Assembly: GCA_964483455.1 (NCBI GenBank)
Contig: CAZACK010000017.1
Coordinates: forward strand, 1-64,000
Reading direction: 5' to 3'
DNA: 64,000 nucleotides
From: CAYZJD01 sp964483455
Lineage (GTDB): Bacteria > Acidobacteriota > Terriglobia > Bryobacterales > Bryobacteraceae
The position numbers were made by a program, and so were the translations under genes. Shown one piece after another: positions 37,076 through 46,211 of the stretch. Within the stretch, counting starts at the first letter, position 1; each line of letters opens with the position of its first letter. The notes beneath the pieces are model-generated. The model had not been told where the DNA came from. It saw nothing but the letters and a program-made list of their open reading frames with translations, and ran no database searches.

Positions 37076-38108
37076 CAGATACTACGAAAAAGATGCTGAC
37101 CTCTCACAATTGAAAGATAAGACCGTGGCCATCATCGGCTATGGCAGTCAGGGCCACGCCCATGCGCTGAATCTGCGCGACTCGGGAGTTTCGGTCGTGG
37201 TTTCGGACCTGCCCGGAAGCGCCAACTGGGAGAAGGCGAAGGCGGCCGGCCTTCGGGTCCTGACCACCGCCGAAGCCGCCCAGGCCGCGGATATCATGAT
37301 GATCCTCGTGGCCGACCATCACCAGCCGGGAATGTTCGCAACCGAGATCGCCCCGAATCTCAAGGCTGGCAAGACGGTGATGTTCGCCCACGGATTCAAC
37401 ATCCACTTTGGCGAGATCGTTGTGCCGGCTGACGTTGACGTATCCATGATCGCGCCCAAGGCGCCGGGCCACCGCGTCCGCGAGCTCTTCACCGAGGGCG
37501 TCGGCGTCCCGGCGCTGGTGGCGGTCCATCAGAACCCGTCCGGCAAGGCGCTCCAGAACGCCCTCGCCTACGCCAAGGCGCTTGGATGCCTGAAGGCGGG
37601 CGTCATCGAGACCACCTTCAAGGAGGAAACCGAGAGCGATCTGTTCGGCGAGCAGGCGGTTCTTTGCGGCGGCGTCACCGAACTGATCCGCGCCGGGTTC
37701 GAGACGCTGGTCGAAAACGGCTACGCCCCGGAGATCGCTTACTTCGAGTGCCTCCATGAGCTAAAGCTGATCGTCGATCTCATCCAGGAAGGCGGCATGA
37801 GCTACATGCGCTTCTCGGTCTCGGACACCGCCGAATACGGCGACTACACGCGCGGTCCGGTCGTGATCGACGCCCACGTCCGCGAGAACATGAAGAAGCT
37901 GCTGGCCGACGTGCAGTCGGGCGCGTTCGCCCGCGAGTGGATCGCGGAAAACAAGAGCGGGAGGAAGAACTTCCTCGCAATGCGCGAGGCGGCCCGCCAT
38001 CAGCCGATCGAAGAGGTCGGACGCGGGCTGCGCGAGATGATGCCCTTCCTCAGCAAGAAAAAGGAAGCCGGCGTGCCGCTGGACGAGGCTGCGTCCGCCG
38101 CCGGGTAG
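37068..38108 (+). CDS. ilvC: Ketol-acid reductoisomerase (class I)
   Basis: A 346-residue enzyme that isomerises and reduces acetolactate with NADPH. The Rossmann motif is IIGYGSQGHAHALNLRDSG, then MIAPKAPGHRVRELFTEG. The Mg-binding knotted domain carries KEETESDLFGEQAVLCGG and ECLHELKLIVDLI. Length is that of the short class I form. The ATG at 37068 gives the expected N-terminus MANRYYEKDADL and overlaps ilvN. Confidence 0.96.
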   Translation: MANRYYEKDADLSQLKDKTVAIIGYGSQGHAHALNLRDSGVSVVVSDLPGSANWEKAKAAGLRVLTTAEAAQAADIMMILVADHHQPGMFATEIAPNLKAGKTVMFAHGFNIHFGEIVVPADVDVSMIAPKAPGHRVRELFTEGVGVPALVAVHQNPSGKALQNALAYAKALGCLKAGVIETTFKEETESDLFGEQAVLCGGVTELIRAGFETLVENGYAPEIAYFECLHELKLIVDLIQEGGMSYMRFSVSDTAEYGDYTRGPVVIDAHVRENMKKLLADVQSGAFAREWIAENKSGRKNFLAMREAARHQPIEEVGRGLREMMPFLSKKKEAGVPLDEAASAAG

Positions 38109-38175
38109 GTCAGCCCTTGCGGGCTGTCCGGACCGGCCGGGAGGCCGGTCCCACCTTCCGCAGCAATGTGCGCAA
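38109..38175 (+). repeat. Short intergenic spacer with GACCGGCC/GGCCGGTC hairpin
   Basis: The 67 bases between ilvC and cimA contain GGACCGGCCGGGAGGCCGGTCC, an 8-9 bp hairpin without a T run. It looks like a REP-type palindrome rather than a terminator. Confidence 0.45.
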
Positions 38176-39804
38176 ATGAGCAGTGAGACAACCATGAAGA
38201 TCACCACCCTGGACACAACCCTTCGGGACGGCACGCAAGGCGAGGCCGTCTCTTTTACCGTCGAAGACAAGCTCGCGATCGCCCAGAGGCTCGACGAGCT
38301 GGGGATCGATTACATCGAGGGCGGTTGGCCCGGCTCCAACCCCAGGGACAAGGAGTTCTTCAGCCGCGCCCGCGATCTCAAGCTCAAGCACTCCCGGTTG
38401 TGCGCCTTTGGGGCGACCCGCTTCGCCAGAAACGTCGTGGACCGCGACCCGAACGTCCGCGCGCTGCTCGAAGCGGGCACGCCGGCCATCTCAATCTTCG
38501 GCAAGAGTTGGGACCTGCACACCCAGCGGGCGCTGGGGATCACCGAGCAGGAAAACCTGAAGCTCATTTCCGACACCGTGAAGTTCCTGAAGGACCACGG
38601 CAAAGAGGTGATCTATGACGCCGAGCACTTCTTCGACGGCTACCGCTCGAATCCTGACTTCGCCCTCCGCACCCTCGAAGCCGCCAGGCAGTCCGGCGCC
38701 GATGTGCTCTGCCTGTGCGACACCAACGGCGGCACGCTGACAGGCCAGCTCACCGAGATTGTCGCCGAGGTCCGCCGGCGTTTCGACGGGGTCCTCGGCA
38801 TCCACACTCACAACGACTCCGACGTGGCCGTCGCCAACGCCGTCGCCGCCGTCGAGTGCGGCTGCACGCACGTCCAGGGGACCGTCAACGGATACGGCGA
38901 GCGCTGCGGCAACTCCAACCTGGTTTCCATCATCGCCAACCTCGAGCTGAAGCTCGGACACACCGTGGTCGGCCGCGACCGGCTTCCGGCGCTGACGTCG
39001 GTCGCCCGTTTCGTCGCCGAGCTCGCCAACCTGCCCATGCGCAGCGACCAGCCCTACGTCGGCCACAGCGCCTTCGCCCACAAGGGTGGTGTTCACGTCA
39101 GCGCGGTCCTCAAGGATCCGGCCACTTACGAGCACATCGAGCCCGAGGCTGTCGGCAACCGCCAGCGCGTCCTGCTGAGCGACCTTTCGGGGCGCGCCAA
39201 TATCCTCTACAAGCTCAAGCAACACGGCATTACCGACCGCCTTGACGAGAACGCCCGCCGCGAGCTCCTCGACCGCATCAAGCACCTGGAGTTTCTCGGT
39301 TACGAACTGGAGGCCGCCGAGGGCACGTTCGAACTCCTGGTCCGCGAGGCCCTCCATCCGAACATGCACTTCTTTGACCTCGTCAACTTTGAGGTCAGCA
39401 CAAGGATGGCCGGCGCCAAACCGTCGAAGACCACGGCCACGGTGACCATCAAGGCCAAAGATGGGGTTCACTCCGCGACCGCCGCCGGCCATGGCCCGGT
39501 CAACGCCCTCGACCTGTGCCTTCGCCAGTGCCTGTCGGCCTTGTACCCGTCGATCGCCAACGTCCGCCTTACCGACTACAAGGTCCGCGTGCTCGAGCCA
39601 AAGAAGGGAACCGCCGCCCGCGTGCGCGTCCACATCGAGTGGACCGACCACCAGCGGAGCTGGTCCACCGTCGGCGTTTCCGACAACGTCATTGAAGCAA
39701 GCTGGCACGCCATGGTCGACGCCATCCGGCTGGAGCTCATGCGCCTGATGGAGCACGACGAATCGATCGAGAAGGCCGTCGAGGATTACTGCTGGGGCGT
39801 GTAG
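38176..39804 (+). CDS. cimA: (R)-citramalate synthase
   Basis: Condenses pyruvate and acetyl-CoA to citramalate, giving isoleucine without threonine deaminase. The 542-residue protein has the HMGL-like barrel (TLDTTLRDGTQGE, HTHNDSDVAVANAV, NGYGERCGNSNL) and the CimA-type segment YDAEHFFDGYRSNPDFAL, distinguishing it from leucine-type LeuA. The C-terminal LeuA dimer/regulatory domain runs from about residue 415. Its product needs a LeuCD isomerase and LeuB-type dehydrogenase, candidates for which lie at 50995-53865. ATG at 38194 is an alternative start. Confidence 0.92.
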   Translation: MSSETTMKITTLDTTLRDGTQGEAVSFTVEDKLAIAQRLDELGIDYIEGGWPGSNPRDKEFFSRARDLKLKHSRLCAFGATRFARNVVDRDPNVRALLEAGTPAISIFGKSWDLHTQRALGITEQENLKLISDTVKFLKDHGKEVIYDAEHFFDGYRSNPDFALRTLEAARQSGADVLCLCDTNGGTLTGQLTEIVAEVRRRFDGVLGIHTHNDSDVAVANAVAAVECGCTHVQGTVNGYGERCGNSNLVSIIANLELKLGHTVVGRDRLPALTSVARFVAELANLPMRSDQPYVGHSAFAHKGGVHVSAVLKDPATYEHIEPEAVGNRQRVLLSDLSGRANILYKLKQHGITDRLDENARRELLDRIKHLEFLGYELEAAEGTFELLVREALHPNMHFFDLVNFEVSTRMAGAKPSKTTATVTIKAKDGVHSATAAGHGPVNALDLCLRQCLSALYPSIANVRLTDYKVRVLEPKKGTAARVRVHIEWTDHQRSWSTVGVSDNVIEASWHAMVDAIRLELMRLMEHDESIEKAVEDYCWGV

Positions 39805-39806
39805 CC

Positions 39807-40325
39807 TTGGACCGCGTACTGCTGGTCGAGAGCGGCCCGCGGCATCTGATCGAGGGCCTGATGCCCTTTCTGCGCGCCGCCTGCCCGGGCGGCGTCGTCT
39901 TCGATTTGGTCACTTGTTACCCCGGATCGCCCAGCGGCTTGGCGCCCGGCACAACCTGGCATGTCGCCTCCTACCGCGACGGCGCGTCGCGAGCGCGATT
40001 CTTCCGTGAGCTGCGCCGCCGGCGCTATTCCGCCCTGGTGATCCTCTGCGCCGCAGTCCCCATCATGACCAAGTGGAAGTGGGCGCTGGCGCTCCGCCTT
40101 CGCACGCGCGTCCTGGTGGTGAATGAGAATGGCGACTGCTTTTGGCTCGACCGCGCCCACTGGCCCGCCATCCGCCGCTTCGTTCTGTTCCGCGCGGGTC
40201 TTTCCGGCTCGAGCGCGGTTCGCACCGTTTCCCGCATTGCGGCGTTTCCGTTCACGCTGGTGTATCTTGTCGGTTACGCCGCCTTCCTCCACCTGCGGCG
40301 CCTGGTTCTGCGCATGGTGGGATAG
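39807..40325 (+). CDS. Conserved hypothetical protein with C-terminal membrane segment
   Basis: A 172-residue protein from a TTG start three bases after the cimA stop, so probably co-transcribed with ilv genes. The N-terminal strand-turn-helix (MDRVLLVESGPRHLIEGLMP) and VILCAAVPIMTKWKWALALR resemble the first half of glycosyltransferase folds. The C-terminus (ASRIAAF-like, then TLVYLVGYAAFLHLRRLVLR) is a membrane anchor. No catalytic motif recognised. Its link to branched-chain synthesis is positional only. Confidence 0.65.
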   Translation: MDRVLLVESGPRHLIEGLMPFLRAACPGGVVFDLVTCYPGSPSGLAPGTTWHVASYRDGASRARFFRELRRRRYSALVILCAAVPIMTKWKWALALRLRTRVLVVNENGDCFWLDRAHWPAIRRFVLFRAGLSGSSAVRTVSRIAAFPFTLVYLVGYAAFLHLRRLVLRMVG

Positions 40326-40476
40326 GGTCGCTTGCTTTCGCATCGTCAGCTACTCCACGATTGTGGCTGTCATGGTAGTCCAATGAACGAAACCGCTGCG
40401 CGGCAGGCCGTGAGAGTGGCGGGGGAGTTGTTGTACGCCGGCTCCGGTCAGGTCCCCGGGGGAATCGCGGAAAGCG

Positions 40477-40489
40477 TAGCCTGTCACCG
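40477..40489 (+). repeat. Copy of dispersed motif TAGCCTGTCACCG
   Basis: Exact 13-base match to 19394 and 49969. The 193-base region 40326-40518 around it holds no convincing gene. Confidence 0.55.
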
Positions 40490-40501
40490 TATTGCGGCGT
40501 G

Positions 40502-40507
40502 TACAAT
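40502..40507 (+). promoter_or_regulatory. -10-like TACAAT close to the next gene start
   Basis: TACAAT ends 11 bases before the TTG start at 40519, giving a very short leader. Confidence 0.4.
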
Positions 40508-40518
40508 GAGGACGCCGG

Positions 40519-41733
40519 TTGAGGCGTTTGTTGATGTGCTGCTTCTTGGTCCCATGGCTTCTGGCGGCGCAGAGTTCTCTGCTCGATCGCATCGAGGCCA
40601 AAGCCGCCGGGAACCTCGCCGCCCTGTCGAACTACACCTGCACGCTGACCATCCGGCGTTCGCGGGAGAATCCGCGGACGGGCAAGCTCGAGGGGCGCGA
40701 CAACGTACGGCTCGAGGTGGCGATGATCGAAGGCAAGGAGCAGTTCGGCTGGCCGGGCGGCACGCGGATCGACGAGCCGGAAGTCCTGAACCTCGTGAAG
40801 TCGGGGTCCATCGGCAGCGGCACGTTTGGGCTCATGACGCAGAACGTGTTCCTGTCCACCTTCACCAGCTTCCAGTTCGTTGGCGAGGAAGACCGGTCCG
40901 GCAGGCGCGCGTTGAAATTCTCCTACCGGGTCCCGGTCGGCTCCAGCGGTTACCGCCTCGTGTTCGGCGATCGGGACGCGGTCGCCGGCTACGAAGGTTT
41001 CTTCTGGGTGGACCGGGACACGCTGGACCTGATTGAGCTGGAGTTCGAGGCCAAGGACATTCCCGCTGCGCTTCGGAAAGCCGCGGCCCGCGGAAGGATC
41101 CAATACAGCCGGGTTCCCGTCGGCGGCGCCACGCCCCTGCTACCCGCCGCCGCCGAGCTGATCCTGAAAGATCCCGACGGCCTGGAAAGCCGCAACCTGA
41201 CGCAGTTTCACGACTGCCGGCAATTCGCGGGGCGGTCGTTCGTGTCCTTCACCGATCCGGCGCCGGTCCCGGCGGCATCGGCCGAGCCGAAGGTTGCCGA
41301 GGTTTCGCTGCCGGACGAAGTGTCGCTTGAACTCGGCCTGGATTCGGGCATCAAGGACTCCTCGGCCGTCGGAGATCCGGTGAGGCTGACGCTGAAAGAG
41401 GCGGTAAAGCAGAACAAGCAGGTTCTCGTGCCGAAGGGCGCCCTTGTCACCGGCCGGATTCAGAGGCTCGAGCAGCGGACCGGGTTCTTCCTGATGGAGG
41501 TCGTCCTCGATCGCCTCGAGTGGGAGGGCGGCCGGGCCGACCTTAGCCTGCGGCGCAATCTGCTGTCGCTGAATCTGCCGGCGCAGATCAGCTACGGCGG
41601 ACCGGGCCGCACGCGGCCGGTCAGCGGGACGTTCGGCGACCCCAACACGCCGGGAATGCTGATCGTGCCATCGCCGCACATCAGCCTGCCCAAAGGCACC
41701 TTGATCACGCTGAGGAGTGCGGCTGGAAGGTAG
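40519..41733 (+). CDS. Secreted protein of unknown function with a TrbI-like C-terminal region
   Basis: A 404-residue protein with signal peptide (from the TTG start, MRRLLMCCFLVPWLLAAQ). Residues 20-230 form a beta-rich domain of unknown family (LSNYTCTLTIRRSRENPRTG). The C-terminal 130 residues (LELGLDSGIKDSSAVGDPV, then VLVPKGALVTGRIQRLEQ) recall TrbI/VirB10-like barrels. It is convergent with the his operon. Function unknown; an envelope location is likely. Confidence 0.68.
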   Translation: MRRLLMCCFLVPWLLAAQSSLLDRIEAKAAGNLAALSNYTCTLTIRRSRENPRTGKLEGRDNVRLEVAMIEGKEQFGWPGGTRIDEPEVLNLVKSGSIGSGTFGLMTQNVFLSTFTSFQFVGEEDRSGRRALKFSYRVPVGSSGYRLVFGDRDAVAGYEGFFWVDRDTLDLIELEFEAKDIPAALRKAAARGRIQYSRVPVGGATPLLPAAAELILKDPDGLESRNLTQFHDCRQFAGRSFVSFTDPAPVPAASAEPKVAEVSLPDEVSLELGLDSGIKDSSAVGDPVRLTLKEAVKQNKQVLVPKGALVTGRIQRLEQRTGFFLMEVVLDRLEWEGGRADLSLRRNLLSLNLPAQISYGGPGRTRPVSGTFGDPNTPGMLIVPSPHISLPKGTLITLRSAAGR

Positions 41734-41780
41734 TGCGGAGCGGCCGGGCCGTTGATCCGATATTCGGTGACCGCGGGACG

Positions 41781-42524
41781 CTACTCCGCCCCTCCGAGAT
41801 CCGAACCATCCGTCCGCCCAGCCGGCCGGCCAAGCAGCCCGATGACCGCATGGATGTCCAGGCGGCCTGTGTAGAGGGCCATGCCGAGGGCGGCGTGGAT
41901 GCCCAGGCGACCCAGCTCGCGGATCTCCTCGATGGTGGTGATGCCGCCGGCGGCGGTGAGTTCGTGGCTGGTGAGGCCGCGCAGCCGGCGGAACCAGTCG
42001 ACGTCCGTGCCCTGCATCATCCCTTCCTTGTCCACGTAGGTGCACAGGAAGCCCGAACAATAGGGCTCGAGCTGTCGGATCACCTGCTCGGCGCTGAGCG
42101 CGGTCGCCTCGCGCCAGCCCTTGACCACGATGCGTCCGCCCTTGGAGTCCAGCGCGATCAGCACACGCTCGGCGCCGACCGCCCGGCCAATGCCGGCCAG
42201 GAGCGGCTCGTTGATTCCCTCCCGGCCAAAGGCGGCCGTGCCGACGATGACTTTCCGGGCGCCCTGGTCCACCAGCGCGCGCGCGCGCTCCGGACTCCGC
42301 ACGCCTCCCCCCACGCGGCACGCGGCGCGGGCGGCCAGGTACCCGACGATCGCATCGTTCGAGCCGCGGCCCATCGCCGCGTCGAGGTCGATCACCTGGA
42401 TCTCGGGGAAGGGGGCGAACTTGCGGAGCATCTCCTCCGGCGAGTCCCCTTCGAGCGCCTTGTCGCGCCCTTGCACCAGTTGGACGACTTTGCCGTCCAT
42501 GAGGTCGATGCAGGGGATGATCAT
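41781..42524 (-). CDS. hisA: Phosphoribosyl-formimino-AICAR ribotide isomerase
   Basis: The isomerase step converting ProFAR to PRFAR. The 247-residue barrel begins MIIPCIDLMDGKVVQLVQG, the HisA signature with the catalytic Asp, and has the second phosphate site AAGGITTIEEI. It is the last gene of the his operon, its start overlapping the hisF stop by four bases. The last 15 or so residues are a variable tail. Confidence 0.95.
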   Translation of the reverse strand: MIIPCIDLMDGKVVQLVQGRDKALEGDSPEEMLRKFAPFPEIQVIDLDAAMGRGSNDAIVGYLAARAACRVGGGVRSPERARALVDQGARKVIVGTAAFGREGINEPLLAGIGRAVGAERVLIALDSKGGRIVVKGWREATALSAEQVIRQLEPYCSGFLCTYVDKEGMMQGTDVDWFRRLRGLTSHELTAAGGITTIEEIRELGRLGIHAALGMALYTGRLDIHAVIGLLGRPAGRTDGSDLGGAE

Positions 42525-43282
42525 GTTCGCCGCACAGGTACGCCGTGACGCTCCAGCACGTCCTTGAGGTCGTCCACGGTATAGGTCTCGTAATGGAAGA
42601 TTGAGGCCGCCAGCGCGGCGTCGGCCTCGCCCTCGGTCAGCACGCGGACGAAATCCTTCGGCTTGCCGGCGCCGCCGGAGGCGATCAGCGGAATGCGCGT
42701 GGCGCGGGAGACAGCGCGGGTCAGCTCGCAGTCGAATCCGCGCTGCACGCCGTCGGTATCCATGGAGGTCAGCAGGATCTCGCCGGCGCCCAACGCCTCG
42801 CCGCGCGCCGCCCACTCCACCGCGTCGATGCCTTCGTCCACTCGCCCGCCGCGGGTCCAGACGGTCCACTTGCCCGGCGCCCTCCGCTTGGCGTCGATCG
42901 CCAGCACCACCGCCTGGGCGCCGAATTCCAGGCTGAGCTCGGTGATCAGTTCCGGCCGGCGGACGGCGGCGGTGTTCACGCTGACCTTGTCGGCGCCCGC
43001 CATCAGGATGCGGCGCGCGTCCGCCACCGCGCGGATGCCGCCGCCGACGGTCAGTGGAATGAACACCTTCCGCGCGGTGCGCGCCACCACCTCGGCCATA
43101 ATGTCGCGGTCGTCGCTCGAAGCGGTGATGTCGAGGAAGACCAGTTCGTCTGCGCCCTGCTGGTTATAGCGGTCCGCCAGCTCCACCGGATCGCCCGCGT
43201 CGCGCAGGTTGACGAACCTCACGCCCTTGACCACGCGGCCGGCGGTCACGTCCAGGCAGGGAATGATCCGTTTGGCGAGCAT
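42521..43282 (-). CDS. hisF: Imidazole glycerol phosphate synthase, cyclase subunit
   Basis: The 253-residue barrel closes the imidazole ring using ammonia from HisH. Catalytic Asp residues are in RIIPCLDVTAGRVVKGV and LAIDAKR; phosphate sites are in TVGGGIRAVADAR and ASGGAGKPKDF. The start overlaps the hisH stop by one base (TAATG). Length and motifs are normal. Confidence 0.96.
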   Translation of the reverse strand: MLAKRIIPCLDVTAGRVVKGVRFVNLRDAGDPVELADRYNQQGADELVFLDITASSDDRDIMAEVVARTARKVFIPLTVGGGIRAVADARRILMAGADKVSVNTAAVRRPELITELSLEFGAQAVVLAIDAKRRAPGKWTVWTRGGRVDEGIDAVEWAARGEALGAGEILLTSMDTDGVQRGFDCELTRAVSRATRIPLIASGGAGKPKDFVRVLTEGEADAALAASIFHYETYTVDDLKDVLERHGVPVRRT

Positions 43283-43875
43283 TACAGTCCCACGAAATTC
43301 CGGACGATCGCCAGCCCCACCGTTCCCGATTTTTCCGGGTGAAACTGCACGCCGAAAGCGTTGCCGGATTCAAGCAAGGCGGTGTAAGTCACGCCATAAG
43401 TGCAGCAGGCGGCGGTCTCGGGCACCACCGGAGCATAGTAACTGTGGGCGAAGTAGACATACGGCCGCCTTCCGATCCCGGCCAGCAGCCTCGGGCTGCC
43501 GCGCACCTCCAGCTCGTTCCATCCCATGTGCGGAACCCGCGCCCCTTCGGGGAACCGGAGCACCGTCCCCCGCATCAAGCCGAGTCCGCGCATCCCCGGC
43601 GCCTCCTCGCTCGCCTCGAAAAGCGCCTGAAGCCCCAGACAGATCCCCAGGAAAGGCACGCCGGCGCGGATCCGGCCGAGCAGCGCGCCTCGGACCGCCA
43701 TCTCGTCGAGCGCCCGGAGCATCTGGCCGAAGTGGCCGACCCCGGGCAGGATGATTTTCGACGCCCGCTCCAGCCCCTCGGAATTGCGCACCAGCGCGTA
43801 TTCCGCTCCAATCTCGGCCAGCGTGTTCTGCACGGAACGGAGGTTGCCCGCCCCGTAATCGAAGATCGCAATCAT
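43282..43875 (-). CDS. hisH: Imidazole glycerol phosphate synthase, glutaminase subunit
   Basis: A 197-residue class I glutamine amidotransferase that feeds ammonia to HisF. The nucleophile Cys lies in FLGICLGLQALF and the His/Glu pair in VQFHPEKSG; MIAIFDYGAGNLRSVQNTL is the family start. It lies 19 bases below hisB and directly abuts hisF. Confidence 0.95.
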   Translation of the reverse strand: MIAIFDYGAGNLRSVQNTLAEIGAEYALVRNSEGLERASKIILPGVGHFGQMLRALDEMAVRGALLGRIRAGVPFLGICLGLQALFEASEEAPGMRGLGLMRGTVLRFPEGARVPHMGWNELEVRGSPRLLAGIGRRPYVYFAHSYYAPVVPETAACCTYGVTYTALLESGNAFGVQFHPEKSGTVGLAIVRNFVGL

Positions 43876-43894
43876 GCGCGGTCACTCGCGGTTC

Positions 43895-44482
43895 TCATAG
43901 GAGCCCCTTTGTGGAGGGGAGTTGGCCTCGGAGCGTCTTGTCCTTCGAGCAGGCGTACTTCATCGCCCGCGCGAAACACTTGAAGACCGCCTCGATCTTA
44001 TGGTGGCTGGAACGCCCGTAAAGGACCTTCATATGCACGTTCGCGCCGGCATGGTTGGCGAAGCCTCCGAAGAAGTCCTCCAGCAGCTCCGTCTGAAGAT
44101 CGCCGACCCGCCGGACCTTCACCAGGTCCCGGTAGACCAGGCACGGCCGGCCGCCGAGATCGACCGCCGCCACCGCCAGCGTCTCGTCCATCGGCATGAC
44201 AAAATAGCCGGCGCGGTTGATGCCCCGCCGGTTCCCGAGCGCCTTGGCAAAAAGCTGCCCCAGCACGATGCCCACGTCTTCCACCGTGTGGTGCTGATCA
44301 ACGTCCAGGTCGCCCGCAGCCTCCAGCTTCAAGTCAAAGCCGCCGTGCTTGCTGAACAACTCGAGCATGTGATCGAGAAAGCGCACGCCGGTCGAGATCT
44401 CGTAGCGCCCGCGACCGTCCACGCGCAAGCTGGCGCGGATCCGCGTTTCCTTCGTGGTTCGTTCGATGGAAGCGGCTCTCAC
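43895..44482 (-). CDS. hisB: Imidazoleglycerol-phosphate dehydratase
   Basis: A 195-residue monofunctional dehydratase with the di-manganese motifs DQHHTVEDVG and SSHHKIEAVFKCFARA. The GTG start overlaps the stop of the HAD gene by four bases (GTGA). It lacks the N-terminal phosphatase domain of enteric HisB; a separate HAD gene just upstream may supply that activity. Confidence 0.95.
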   Translation of the reverse strand: MRAASIERTTKETRIRASLRVDGRGRYEISTGVRFLDHMLELFSKHGGFDLKLEAAGDLDVDQHHTVEDVGIVLGQLFAKALGNRRGINRAGYFVMPMDETLAVAAVDLGGRPCLVYRDLVKVRRVGDLQTELLEDFFGGFANHAGANVHMKVLYGRSSHHKIEAVFKCFARAMKYACSKDKTLRGQLPSTKGLL

Positions 44483-45147
44483 AGCGCCTCCTCCACCTGA
44501 TTCACATCCTCCAAGACCGCCACCGCTCCTTCCGCGCGCAGCAGCCTCGCCAGCTCCGCGCGGCGCGGGTTCGAGGGCGCGGCGATGCCGATGAACGGCA
44601 CGCCGGCGGCCCGGGCGCAGCGCGCATCGTCCACCGTGTCGCCGACATACCGCAGCCGCGCGCCGTTGACCAGCGCGGCGATCTTGAACAGACCGTCGGG
44701 CGCGGGCTTGCCGTTGTCGATGTCGTCGGTCCCGATCACCGGGTCGAACACGACATCCCGGGCGAACCGGTCGAGGGTCAGCCTTGCCTCCTCGCGCAGG
44801 CGTCCGGTGAAGATCGCGAGCCGGAATCTCCGGCCAAGCGCCTCCAGAAGCCCGGGCAGCGGAACCCATCGCTCGCGGCTCAGGAAGCCGGCTTCCCCAA
44901 GGAGGATCGACTGGAAATAGGCCACGACGGTGTCGTAGCCCACCTCCACGCCGAAGTCGCGTACGATCTTCTGTGACAGCGCCCAGTCGTTGTTCCAGCC
45001 GCCGGCATTCTTCAGGTCCTGGATGTGCTCGTGGCTCACCTCGCGGCCGGTGAAGTACCGCACCGTCTCGCGGATCGTCTCGCGATAAGACTCGTTGACA
45101 TCCACCAGCACGCCGTCCATATCGAAAACGAGCACTTCGCCCGGCAT
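44479..45147 (-). CDS. HAD-superfamily phosphatase, candidate histidinol-phosphate phosphatase
   Basis: A 222-residue HAD hydrolase with the nucleophile motif VFDMDGVLVDVNESYRETI and later motifs IFTGR, GKPAPDG and YVGDTVDDARCA. It matches a subfamily repeatedly found next to or fused with HisB. It sits between hisC (sharing TAATG) and hisB (sharing GTGA), and no other histidinol-phosphatase gene is in the operon. That step is therefore the likely role, from context plus fold rather than a diagnostic residue. Confidence 0.82.
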   Translation of the reverse strand: MPGEVLVFDMDGVLVDVNESYRETIRETVRYFTGREVSHEHIQDLKNAGGWNNDWALSQKIVRDFGVEVGYDTVVAYFQSILLGEAGFLSRERWVPLPGLLEALGRRFRLAIFTGRLREEARLTLDRFARDVVFDPVIGTDDIDNGKPAPDGLFKIAALVNGARLRYVGDTVDDARCARAAGVPFIGIAAPSNPRRAELARLLRAEGAVAVLEDVNQVEEAL

Positions 45148-46211
45148 TACCAAACCTCCTCAAGGGCTTTCAGGAAGCGGGCGATTTGCGCGCGCGTGCC
45201 GACGGTGACCCGCACGCAGCCGGGAAGCTCGTAACTGCGATCGCGAACCAGCACTCCCATTTCACGCAGCCGGTCCCGGATCGGGATGGCGCGGTCGCCG
45301 GCGCGGAACAGCACGAAGTTCGCTTGGCTGCGATAGTAAGGCACACCCAGCCGCTCGAGGCCCGCGTACAGTTCCTCGCGCGCGGCCAACACTTCGCCGA
45401 CGTAGCCGCGGATGTACTCCGAGTCGCGCACCGCCTCGCGCGCGGCCAGGGCCGCCAGCGCGTTCACGCTATACGGCGACTGCGCCTTGTGCAGGTATCC
45501 GATGTTGCCCGGGTGCGAGAAAACGCAGCCCAACCGCATCGCCGCCATGCCATAGACCTTGGAGAACGTGCGGCTCACGAACAGGTTCGGGCAGCGCGGC
45601 AGCATGCCGAGCGCGGTGACGCCGCTGAACTCGTGGTAGGCCTCGTCGATGAGCAGTGCCGCGCCGTTCGCCTTGTCCAGGATTCTCTCGACGCCGGCGA
45701 GGTCCACGCCGGTGCCGGTCGGGTTGTTCGGATTGGCGATGAGCATGGCCCGCGTCGAGGGCCGGATCGCCTCCAGAAGTTCGTCCAGCGGGAACGACAG
45801 GTCCGAGGGCCGGTAGTCGATCTCCCGGATGGAAGCGCCCGCCACCTCGGCGTAGAAGCGATACATCGCATAGGACGGTCGCAGCAGAACGACGTCGTCG
45901 CCGTCGTCGACGTAGGTGTTAACGATCACCTGGATCGCTTCGTCCGTCCCGTTGGTCAACAGGAGTTGTTCCGGGGCGACGCCGAAAAACTCGGCGAGAT
46001 CCCGCCTGGCCTCGACATACTCGGGATAGATCGCTAACTCGTCCGCGTTCAGCCGGCTCTTGAGGAACTCGATCACCCGCGGCGAGCAGCCGACGGTGTT
46101 CTCGTTGAAATCGAGCCGGAGCTTGCCGGCGCGGCCGGCGGTCGGCGGCGAGTAAGGCGCCATGCGGAGCACGGCCTCCCGCGGGCGCAACAGGCTGGTC
46201 GTTTCAGCCAC
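45147..46211 (-). CDS. hisC: Histidinol-phosphate aminotransferase
   Basis: A 354-residue PLP aminotransferase of fold type I. The N-terminal LRLDFNENTVGCSPRV, the cofactor segments NGTDEAIQV, IANPNNPTGTG and LIDEAYHEF, and the PLP lysine in SRTFSKVYGMAAMRLG are all present. The GTG start overlaps hisD by eight bases. Confidence 0.94.
   Translation of the reverse strand: MAETTSLLRPREAVLRMAPYSPPTAGRAGKLRLDFNENTVGCSPRVIEFLKSRLNADELAIYPEYVEARRDLAEFFGVAPEQLLLTNGTDEAIQVIVNTYVDDGDDVVLLRPSYAMYRFYAEVAGASIREIDYRPSDLSFPLDELLEAIRPSTRAMLIANPNNPTGTGVDLAGVERILDKANGAALLIDEAYHEFSGVTALGMLPRCPNLFVSRTFSKVYGMAAMRLGCVFSHPGNIGYLHKAQSPYSVNALAALAAREAVRDSEYIRGYVGEVLAAREELYAGLERLGVPYYRSQANFVLFRAGDRAIPIRDRLREMGVLVRDRSYELPGCVRVTVGTRAQIARFLKALEEVW

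Noticed and set aside
38120..38160. Terminator between ilvC and cimA
   Set aside because: The GACCGGCC/GGCCGGTC hairpin has no T run and cimA belongs functionally with the ilv genes; a REP-like palindrome is more likely.
40384..40486. Short ORF starting MNETAARQAVRVAGELLYAG
   Set aside because: About 30 codons, no ribosome site, no homology recognised, and it runs into the dispersed motif.
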